A DNA stretch of 35,027 nucleotides from Chitinophaga pinensis. GTDB lineage: Bacteria > Bacteroidota > Bacteroidia > UKL13-3. The notes beneath the pieces are model-generated. The model did no database searches and was not told the origin of the DNA. It saw nothing but the letters and a program-made list of their open reading frames with translations. A program made the translations under genes and the position numbers. The DNA is taken from contig CALPIR020000002.1 in the NCBI GenBank assembly GCA_943323675.2, positions 1 to 35,027 on the forward strand. Direction: 5' to 3'. Shown here piece after piece: positions 17,207-23,671 of this stretch (its first letter is position 1; the number at the start of each line of letters is the position of its first letter).

Positions 17207-17551
17207 TTAAATGTGCATTCTGGTTTTCTTAAACATCAATTGATCTTGCGACTCTACGTGTTCAGGATCAGGAACACAGCAATCAACTGGGCATACAGCA
17301 GCACATTGTGGTTCTTCATGGAAACCTACACACTCGGTACATTTACCTGTTACAATAAAGTATGTATCGTCCGATTTTGGAGCAAAGCGTTTAGTTGCAT
17401 CAATCGTTTCACCATCAACTTCAATTGTTCCGGTTAACGTATTTCCATCTGACCAAGCCCATTCAGCACCACTTTCGTAAATTGCATTATTAGGACATTC
17501 AGGTTCGCATGCACCGCAGTTGATGCATTCGTCAGTAATCATTATTGCCAT
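17207..17551 (-). CDS. 2[4Fe-4S] ferredoxin
   Basis: 114 residues with two four-cysteine cluster sites: C9-x2-C12-x2-C15-x3-C19-P and C71-x2-C74-x8-C83-x3-C87-P. The eight-residue spacer in the second motif (CTECVGFHEEPQC) is typical of Alvin/Allochromatium-type ferredoxins with very low potentials. About 50 residues separate the two sites, more than in the basic 2[4Fe-4S] fold, and a short acidic tail follows. It is a cytoplasmic electron carrier; its redox partner is unknown. It is divergent from the acyl-CoA reductase with 86 bases between starts. I recall this pairing as common in Bacteroidota, but have not checked it. Confidence 0.92.
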   Translation of the reverse strand: MAIMITDECINCGACEPECPNNAIYESGAEWAWSDGNTLTGTIEVDGETIDATKRFAPKSDDTYFIVTGKCTECVGFHEEPQCAAVCPVDCCVPDPEHVESQDQLMFKKTRMHI

Positions 17552-17570
17552 AAGTCTTCTTTATTTTCTG

Positions 17571-17611
17571 TTGTTATAACAAATGCAAAATAAGTTTTGT
17601 TGCTTTGCATT
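17571..17611. promoter_or_regulatory. Two palindromes in the ferredoxin / acyl-CoA reductase divergent region
   Basis: TTGTTATAACAA (17571-17582) is a perfect 12-base palindrome. Directly beside it, AATGCAAA (17582-17589) and TTTGCATT (17604-17611) are 8-base arms of a second dyad. Both lie between the divergent starts and could be operator sites. Part of the pattern may simply be A+T-rich promoter sequence. Confidence 0.4.
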
Positions 17612-17637
17612 AAAAAATATAATTGTTCTAAATAACG

Positions 17638-18651
17638 ATGAATTTTCAACACACCATACAAATACTGTCCCAATTGGGTGCCTTTTTTAAACAAGAAGCT
17701 GCCACAGATAATCCCGTTTTTATTCGTGCATACCAACAAAACCCTTGGTTTACAAACGAGTATGTGAAGAAAGCACTTGGCGCTTGGAGTAGCGAACTAA
17801 CTAACGAAAAATTAAATAATTGGCTAATGAATTATCAAAATACCCCACAACCTCAATCCCAAAAAGTGGTGGTAATAATGGCGGGTAACATCCCATTGGT
17901 TGGTTTACATGATTTATTGTCGGTTCTGTTATGCGGCCACAAGGCAATTGTTAAACTATCTAGCGATGACACAGTGCTAATGAAATGGGTCATTGAAAAC
18001 TTAGTTCGATTGGCTCCTGAATTAAGCACACAAATAGAAATTACTGAAGAACGCTTGCCAAAAGATTTTGATGCTGTAATAGCAACGGGTAGTAATAATA
18101 CCAATCGTTATTTTGAATATTATTTTAAAAATAAATCCTCGTTATTTCGCAAAGCACGAACAAGCGTGGCTGTTTTAACAGGAAATGAAACGCTAGATGA
18201 TTTGCATAAATTAGGCGAAGATATTTTTACCTATTTTGGTTTGGGGTGCCGCAATGTGTCAAAAATTTATCTGCCAGAAGGTTACAATATCGCTACATTT
18301 TATGAAGGTATAGAAGACTTTTTTGATCACATTAATCATAATAAATATGCCAATAATTACACCTACCACAAGGCTATTTTATTGATGAATTTAAACAAGC
18401 ATTTTGATAATAATTTTTTATTGTTGAAGGAGGATAGCGCAATTGCTTCTCCACTTGGAGTAATGTTTTATGAGCACTATTCCGACATTAATGAATTGGC
18501 GCAAACACTCGAATTACAAAAAGAAAACATACAATGTGTGGTGAGTAAAGGCTCTATTAACAATAGTATACCCTTAGGTAGAGCACAACAACCTGAACTA
18601 ACCGATTATGCCGATGGCGTAGACACTGTTAAGTTTTTAATGGAGTTGTAG
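17638..18651 (+). CDS. LuxC-like acyl-CoA/acyl-protein reductase
   Basis: 337 residues, aldehyde-dehydrogenase-like fold of the LuxC (acyl-CoA reductase) family. Visible landmarks are MAGNIPLVGLHDLLSVLL (81-98), the nucleotide-region TGSNNTNRYFEYYF, LTGNET and the expected nucleophile C204 in GLGCRNVSKIYLPEG. Family members reduce activated fatty acids to aldehydes with NADPH; in non-luminous Bacteroidota the physiological product is uncertain (fatty aldehydes, alcohols or plasmalogen-like lipids). No luxD/luxE partner is seen. It converges on the cyclase-dioxygenase gene with 45 bases between stops. No role in retinal metabolism should be assumed from the position alone. Confidence 0.83.
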   Translation: MNFQHTIQILSQLGAFFKQEAATDNPVFIRAYQQNPWFTNEYVKKALGAWSSELTNEKLNNWLMNYQNTPQPQSQKVVVIMAGNIPLVGLHDLLSVLLCGHKAIVKLSSDDTVLMKWVIENLVRLAPELSTQIEITEERLPKDFDAVIATGSNNTNRYFEYYFKNKSSLFRKARTSVAVLTGNETLDDLHKLGEDIFTYFGLGCRNVSKIYLPEGYNIATFYEGIEDFFDHINHNKYANNYTYHKAILLMNLNKHFDNNFLLLKEDSAIASPLGVMFYEHYSDINELAQTLELQKENIQCVVSKGSINNSIPLGRAQQPELTDYADGVDTVKFLMEL

Positions 18652-18696
18652 TGTTTTATTTTTTACAACACCTTTTATTTCAGCACGGTTTTCTCT

Positions 18697-20742
18697 TTAC
18701 TTTTGTTTGTAAAAGAGATGCATAAAAACAAAATGAGGTAAACTGATACACGCGAGGAAGACGAAAAATGATGGAAGTATTGTTTTAACTTGATTGGGTT
18801 CGCGAATATTTAATAATACACAAGTGATTAAAATTACAAATGCACCTAATGTGTGTGGCAGAGCCTTTTTATAAAGGCCTAATGAATTTGTTTTTAGTTG
18901 CTGCTGTAAATGGGACCACGCATTTAAACTGTGTTGGCAAATAAAATACATAGAGAATGCAATCAATAGATTAGTAAACGCTCCAACTATAAGCAGTGTT
19001 ACAAGGGCATAAGTGCTTGATTTATTGATGCTAATTGCTAGTATTAATAAATAAAAAATGGCCAATATAGCAGTTGGAATTGCATATTTAATTATAAGGT
19101 CCTCATACAAATTAATAAATTCCAATCCCTTAATATTTATAATAATATCTATTGATTCGTGGACATGCGTGAATATAATAAACATTAGAATAGAAGCCCC
19201 TAACATCAATGCCTTTAAATATGTTGATATGGCTATAACTGTTAAATTTATTTCTTGAAGTTCTGATTCTCCAAAATGAAAAGATGAATAAATAATAAAA
19301 ATTAGAAGTGATAAGGAAGGAAAGAATTGCCAAAAAAAGTAGTAAATAATTATTGTTATTACATACTTCACTATAAATATTGAGAGAGATTTCTTGTTGT
19401 TTGATATGGTTAAATGATCCAATGCACCATGCGGAATTCCAACCCAAAGCATTCCCAATGTAATGCATAAATAACTGTAATAAAGCGCTATGGTTGGGTT
19501 GTATTGTATTATGATGAAGTATACCAGTAATGTTAAGGCGGTAATCAAATACCTTGTGGAATTGTGTTTCAACGCATACACCAGCAACGATTTAAGGAAT
19601 GGGGCCAATGGCAGCGATTTAAATATTTTAACCTCTTGAATTAGTGATGTTTGTTCATCGAGGAACAAAAAGATGGTCTTTACATTTTGGGCTAAAAAAA
19701 GTTTGGTGAATATTCTTTTGCCTTCCTTAGGCCAATAAAGTAATATAATAAGCAGTAATGTGTCGTAAAACCTGAATCGCTTCTTTACCTTAAGTGAAAA
19801 GGTATTTATATCCTTACCGTTGGAATTGATGATTTCTTTTTTTACCATCTCGGCAAAGCGAAACATGTTTTTAAATCCATAACCCGTACTAGGTTTAATT
19901 AAATTAGCGTTGGTTCCAGTTTTTAAAATACCGCTGTATATGGCGGGTTGATGCAAGTGAGTAGTCATCGGGATACAACCTATTTCTTCATCTATAATTT
20001 CATAGTTCCCAACATTGCTTTGAAGTGCTTCGGTCAAGACTGCTTTAGCATAATCAATTTCTATTTTTTCTGCACCAAAACGGGTTAATTCAACTAATGC
20101 TTCATTACAAGAATAAGGTAGTGTATAAATAAATTGTGTGAAGTTGTTTTGGTCTACATTGAAGTTCATCATTTCAAATGTGTTTTCTTGAAATAAATCT
20201 TGATCACATTTTATTCTGACTCCATAAAATGATTGGTGTAGGTGAATAACGTTATTGTTCGGAGTATCGTTTTTGGATGGTGCGCTATCAAAAAGATGAT
20301 ATGTGCAGAAATTACCATGAGAGGTTTTTATCGTATAAATGTCTTTGTTTACGGATATTTCGTTTGTGGAGTAATTGAAAACGGGAATATTTGCGTTTAA
20401 TAACTTATCACGTACATAATTGTACAAATCAATACTTCTTATTAAATAATATGGTTGATCGGATATGTTTTGTTTTTGACCACCGTTTATAACAACATTA
20501 TTATAATTACGGTTGATGATTGGTTTAAGATCAATTACTATTGGATCATTTGGATGTGCCCAAAAACAATACGTTTTATCATTTATGCTTTTGTGTGATG
20601 GTTCTATTATGGCAATTTTTTTATTCTGAAAAAGTTCGTCTTTTAAGAGTGACAAAATAATAAGGCTATTACTTGCTCCAAGTCCTGAGAATATGTAATC
20701 ATAAACAAGTTCTTCGTTATTAAATTGACTTGAGAATTCCAT
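18697..20742 (-). CDS. crtY-blh: Fused lycopene beta-cyclase / beta-carotene 15,15'-dioxygenase (CrtY-Blh)
   Basis: One uninterrupted 681-residue frame holds two complete enzymes. Residues 1-391 are a CrtY-type lycopene cyclase: FAD-binding YDYIFSGLGASN (14-25), NDKTYCFWA (54-62), MMNFNVDQ (191-198), FIYTLPYSCNEALVELTRFG, EEIGCIPMT (252-260), LIKPSTGYGF (281-290), KRFRFYDTLL and FLDEQTSL. Residues about 395-681 are a polytopic Brp/Blh dioxygenase: GIPHGALDHL (435-444), SFHFGESE (487-494), CQHSLNAWSHL (602-612) and LPHFVFMHLF (668-677), with several membrane segments and candidate iron histidines H438, H489, H604/H611 and H670. There is almost no linker. The enzyme would cyclise lycopene to beta-carotene and cleave it to two retinals. 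The opsin gene lies directly upstream on the same strand. The gene looks more A+T-rich than gcvP or its other neighbours. CrtE, CrtB and CrtI are not in the window. Confidence 0.92.
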   Translation of the reverse strand: MEFSSQFNNEELVYDYIFSGLGASNSLIILSLLKDELFQNKKIAIIEPSHKSINDKTYCFWAHPNDPIVIDLKPIINRNYNNVVINGGQKQNISDQPYYLIRSIDLYNYVRDKLLNANIPVFNYSTNEISVNKDIYTIKTSHGNFCTYHLFDSAPSKNDTPNNNVIHLHQSFYGVRIKCDQDLFQENTFEMMNFNVDQNNFTQFIYTLPYSCNEALVELTRFGAEKIEIDYAKAVLTEALQSNVGNYEIIDEEIGCIPMTTHLHQPAIYSGILKTGTNANLIKPSTGYGFKNMFRFAEMVKKEIINSNGKDINTFSLKVKKRFRFYDTLLLIILLYWPKEGKRIFTKLFLAQNVKTIFLFLDEQTSLIQEVKIFKSLPLAPFLKSLLVYALKHNSTRYLITALTLLVYFIIIQYNPTIALYYSYLCITLGMLWVGIPHGALDHLTISNNKKSLSIFIVKYVITIIIYYFFWQFFPSLSLLIFIIYSSFHFGESELQEINLTVIAISTYLKALMLGASILMFIIFTHVHESIDIIINIKGLEFINLYEDLIIKYAIPTAILAIFYLLILAISINKSSTYALVTLLIVGAFTNLLIAFSMYFICQHSLNAWSHLQQQLKTNSLGLYKKALPHTLGAFVILITCVLLNIREPNQVKTILPSFFVFLACISLPHFVFMHLFYKQK

Positions 20743-20770
20743 ACGCTTTAAATGATTGCTAATCTTGATA

Positions 20771-20813
20771 AAAAAAAAGAGGACATTCAGTAAACTGAAG
20801 AGTCCTCTTTTTA
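20771..20813 (-). terminator. Hairpin between opsin and cyclase-dioxygenase genes
   Basis: GAGGAC (20779-20784) pairs with GTCCTC (20802-20807), and inside it TTCAG pairs with CTGAA around TAAA. A-runs on one side and T-runs on the other make it terminator-like in both directions. It starts 17 bases after the opsin stop and ends 28 bases before the fusion-gene start. It would give much opsin mRNA with limited read-through into the enzyme gene. Confidence 0.8.
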
Positions 20814-20829
20814 AATGATAATGTAAAAT

Positions 20830-21546
20830 TTAGTCTTCGCTTCTGCTTAAAGCATAAATAACTAAACCAAAACCAATTTTGTTTATAGCATCTGCTATAT
20901 TGTATACAATATCCATTGCATGCAATGCTGCTGCTTTATCTTGTACTAATTTCATTCCAAATAAACCACCTTCTGTACCTAAAATGTATCCAAGTGGGTA
21001 AATTGCCCAACCAACTAAAACGAACCAACCTAAAATACGGGTTGCTTTAGCAACTTGTGGACCTGCAGTTTGCGATAAACTTGCTACTTCTCCAAACCAT
21101 ACTAAGTATGCAATGTAGAAATAAGCTGCTCCTGAAATAACTCCCCAAAGTACACTTTGAGTTGGGTCTAATACTTCACCAATGTAACCAGTAACTAGCA
21201 TCACTAAAGAAGCAAATATTAATTTCCAAAGTAAACCGATTTTAGCACCTGCTTTTTTGGTAATTAAATAAAATTCAACACACATCAACGGCACTGTTAA
21301 AATCCAATCTACATATCTAAAGAATGTAGGTGAATCACCTGTTTCTAAGTTGTAACCTCTCATGTAGTAGTAGTGTACTGCTGCAATGAATGTGATTAGA
21401 CCAGAAACTAATACTGACGTTCTCCATTTTTGAGACGTGTTACTTAACTCGAAAAAGAAAAATACTGAGGCAGCCATCATGGCCATTGTTCCGATAAAAA
21501 ACGTAAAAGCTACGTAATTATCACTAGCAATTTTTAAATGTTCCAT
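20830..21546 (-). CDS. Proteorhodopsin, green-absorbing light-driven proton pump
   Basis: 238 residues, seven hydrophobic helices. Helix C reads FRYVDWILTVPLMCVEFYL: D80 (proton acceptor), T84 and E91 (proton donor) form the DTE triad of proton pumps. M88 occupies the spectral-tuning position (105 in marine proteorhodopsin), where M or L gives green and Q gives blue absorption. H58 matches the acceptor-associated histidine, R77 the conserved arginine, D219 the second counterion, and K223 in IADAINKIGFG the retinal Schiff-base lysine. Together these indicate an intact outward proton pump in the inner membrane rather than a sodium or chloride pump or a sensor; no transducer gene is nearby. The ATG at 21546 places the first helix close to the N-terminus, with no long signal sequence. 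The retinal-producing fusion gene follows downstream. Confidence 0.95.
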   Translation of the reverse strand: MEHLKIASDNYVAFTFFIGTMAMMAASVFFFFELSNTSQKWRTSVLVSGLITFIAAVHYYYMRGYNLETGDSPTFFRYVDWILTVPLMCVEFYLITKKAGAKIGLLWKLIFASLVMLVTGYIGEVLDPTQSVLWGVISGAAYFYIAYLVWFGEVASLSQTAGPQVAKATRILGWFVLVGWAIYPLGYILGTEGGLFGMKLVQDKAAALHAMDIVYNIADAINKIGFGLVIYALSRSED

Positions 21547-21630
21547 TTTAAAACAATTAGTTGTAACCTACTCGTATGGCTTTTCGGATTACGCCCCGTT
21601 TTTTAGAGTGGTTTCTGGACTCCACAATGC
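21547..21630 (-). promoter_or_regulatory. Potentially structured 5' leader of the proteorhodopsin gene
   Basis: On the minus strand GTAA-T-CC (21592-21586) can pair with GGTTAC (21568-21563) around a 17-base loop. Further upstream GAGT/ACTC (21622-21619 with 21609-21606) or, alternatively, GTGG/CCAC (21625-21622 with 21611-21608) can pair; the two are mutually exclusive. The leader is clearly richer in G and C than the A+T-rich DNA upstream of it. I do not recognise a known riboswitch class. No convincing promoter box was found. Confidence 0.4.
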
Positions 21631-21995
21631 TAAATTAACAAAAGGTTTCATATATGGTTTTCAAGAAGTTAAAACGAACCGCTGATTTTTATTTGAAAAC
21701 CATAACTTTTTAAAATAAGTATTTTAACCTCATAACCATATTTTACTTGCTAATTAGTTTTTTTTTATAGTATAAAAACTACAATATGACGTGCAATAAA
21801 AGTTTTATAAAATAAATTAAAAATGACACTAATTATTTGTCATATCCTTGGAAATTTATTGAATACACAATCCAATTTTTAAATAAACGGTTTTACCGAG
21901 CATCAATTTGGTTATTTTTAACGTTTACTTATTTTACTTTTTTATGCTTTGGGCGTTTTAAATACTCACGTTTAAGACTTGTTAACTTTTCAAAT
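21631..21995. other. A+T-rich region upstream of the proteorhodopsin leader
   Basis: About 365 bases, very A+T-rich. A 64-codon frame (21837-22031) begins with TTG and runs through a terminator, so it is not called as a gene. The opsin promoter should lie here, with near-matches such as TAATTTAG or TAGCATTG, but no full promoter could be assigned. Confidence 0.45.
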
Positions 21996-22037
21996 AAAAA
22001 AAAATCCATTATTTACCTTATTGATAAATAATGGATT
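21993..22037 (-). terminator. Strong terminator of the T9SS CxxCH protein gene
   Basis: A perfect 13-bp stem AATCCATTATTTA (minus 22037-22025) / TAAATAATGGATT (22015-22003) with a 9-base loop is followed on the minus strand by a nine-T run. It isolates the opsin from its upstream neighbour. Confidence 0.9.
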
Positions 22038-22059
22038 GTGTTATCGTTAGCCTGATGAT

Positions 22060-22872
22060 TTAAAACTTCACGAATTTTTTCGTGTACGTGTTTCCACTTT
22101 CGGTGGTTAATAAAATGGTGTAAATACCTTTTGATAAAAATTGAATGTTAAGTTGATTGCCAATCAAATCTGAATTATTAATTACTTGCAAACCATTAAT
22201 GTTAAACACAGTAACCTTGTTGTTAGCACTATGGTGAGCAGTTGCTATGTTGATTATATCAATTGCTGGATTTGGGTAAACAGAAATGAAATCAGTTCTT
22301 AAATTAGTTGTTAATCCTACAAATCCTTGTTTATAAAGGCGTAACCTGGTTAAGTATGTTTTATCTCCATCTTTATGTCCCTCAAAATTAGAATTAAATG
22401 CTCCATAAAATATAACCTCGTTAACATCATTAGGCGCAACCCAGTCAAAAGTCCAACTTAAAGAGTCCACTCCATCAACCCCAGCAGCACGGTAGGTCGC
22501 GTATTTATCATTACCAACCAATTTTGTCTTTGTCGTGTCCGTAATTAATAGGGTGCCTAGTAAATCGCCATTAATAGCTTGTGGTGAAATTGAGAATCCA
22601 AAACGAGTTCCTCCAATTTCTGTATTTGTAGCTTTAATCGTGTATCGTTGGCCAGGAATAAATCCTGTTTGTGGAACAGTTGATGTAATCCAACCCTCCA
22701 CATCAGTGGCAGTTCCACCATGACAAACCGTGCAGTTTTTTAAGCTATCTCCTGGAGAGCCGGTATAGCCAGGTTCTGTTCCATCTCGTTTGCCAAACTT
22801 TATTCCTGTAAACGAGCCTAAAACCACATAAACTAATGCGCCTGCAAATATATAAGGTATTATTTTTTTCAT
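22060..22872 (-). CDS. T9SS type A exported protein with a CxxCH (heme c-like) motif
   Basis: 270 residues. An N-terminal hydrophobic signal (KKIIPYIFAGALVYVVLGSF) is followed by PGYTGSPGDSLKNCTVCHGG: C47-x2-C50-H51 is a possible covalent c-heme site. The middle is a beta-sandwich resembling the Reeler/choice-of-anchor V type domain (GQRYTIKAT, RFGFSISP, WVAPNDVNEVIFYGAFN). The last ~75 residues are a T9SS type A sorting domain (FISVYPNPAIDIINI, VFNINGLQV, LSKGIYTILLTTESG, KKFVKF). The protein should be secreted and surface-attached. Whether it truly binds heme or uses the cysteines structurally is open. It is probably monocistronic, with its own terminator. Confidence 0.83.
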   Translation of the reverse strand: MKKIIPYIFAGALVYVVLGSFTGIKFGKRDGTEPGYTGSPGDSLKNCTVCHGGTATDVEGWITSTVPQTGFIPGQRYTIKATNTEIGGTRFGFSISPQAINGDLLGTLLITDTTKTKLVGNDKYATYRAAGVDGVDSLSWTFDWVAPNDVNEVIFYGAFNSNFEGHKDGDKTYLTRLRLYKQGFVGLTTNLRTDFISVYPNPAIDIINIATAHHSANNKVTVFNINGLQVINNSDLIGNQLNIQFLSKGIYTILLTTESGNTYTKKFVKF

Positions 22873-22892
22873 AATGAGTATTTATTTTAATC

Positions 22893-22900
22893 CAAATGTA
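22893..22900 (-). promoter_or_regulatory. Possible -7 box for the T9SS CxxCH protein
   Basis: TACATTTG on the minus strand matches TAnnTTTG 20 bases before the ATG. No TTTG element sits at the expected 18-20 bases further upstream, so this is weak. Confidence 0.3.
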
Positions 22901-23129
22901 ATTTTTTTATACCAAGATTATTGTTCGGTGTATTGATTATTAAATCTTTAATTAGTTTTTGCGACTTTTCTTGTTGATGAAAATATTAAACATTTTTTTT
23001 GTTTTTAGGGATTCAATTCGCAACTCCGTGTTACTGATTTTTGGGGTTGCACAGTTTTATTTTAAAAGTATAAATTACAAATATTAGCAACAAAATATAG
23101 CTTGGATAGATTATTCTACTATGAAAGTA

Positions 23130-23630
23130 TTATTCGAATTCAATTAGTATCGATCCTTTTTCAACGGCTGTTCTTTCGATAGCATTAATTTTTTTAACCA
23201 CACCATCACCAGCCGCTTTTATTACATTTTCCATCTTCATGGCTTCCAATACCAATAGCGGATCGCCTTTTTTAATTACATCGCCTAATGCCACACTAAT
23301 GCGTAAAACGAGTCCTGGCATCGGTGCTTTAATGTTGTTAACCTTATTGGTAGTAAGTTTATCCATGCCCAACTGTTTCAATAAAGCATCAAATTGGTTT
23401 TGTAAAGCAACCTGGTAATTATTTCCATTTACCACAATAGTCATGTTTTTGCCTTCTTCTTCTACATTGCCTAACTCAATAGTTAAAGATTGGTTGTTAA
23501 TGATGGCGTGGTATTTATTTTCACTTATCATGGTCCAATCTGGGGTAACAGCTTCACCATTAAGTGTTATATGATTAGATTTTATGTCAATTTCAAACTG
23601 TTGGTTGTCGTTTACTTTGGCCGTAATCAT
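23130..23630 (-). CDS. Biotin carboxyl carrier protein (acyl-CoA carboxylase type)
   Basis: 166 residues. The C-terminal ~70 residues are a biotinyl domain: IKAPMPGLVLRI, KKGDPLLVLEAMKMEN with the biotinylated lysine K132, and IERTAVEKGSILIEFE. The N-terminal part is a beta-rich region rather than the Pro/Ala-rich linker of E. coli AccB. That layout fits carrier subunits of propionyl-/methylmalonyl- or oxaloacetate-type carboxylases as well as acetyl-CoA carboxylase. The carboxylase and carboxyltransferase subunits are not next to it, so the exact complex is unknown. It is divergent from the aminopeptidase gene with only 41 bases between start codons. Confidence 0.88.
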   Translation of the reverse strand: MITAKVNDNQQFEIDIKSNHITLNGEAVTPDWTMISENKYHAIINNQSLTIELGNVEEEGKNMTIVVNGNNYQVALQNQFDALLKQLGMDKLTTNKVNNIKAPMPGLVLRISVALGDVIKKGDPLLVLEAMKMENVIKAAGDGVVKKINAIERTAVEKGSILIEFE

Positions 23631-23671
23631 TTTATTTTATTGTTTAAATTTTTATTGTTTAATTGTAACCC

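Noticed and set aside
17638..18651. LuxC-like reductase as part of a luminescence operon or of retinal metabolism
   Set aside because: No luxA, luxB, luxD or luxE is nearby, and the gene is convergent to, not cotranscribed with, the retinal-forming gene.
21837..22031. 64-codon frame in the region upstream of the opsin
   Set aside because: It starts with TTG, is hydrophobic only because of A+T-rich codons, and runs straight through a perfect terminator hairpin.
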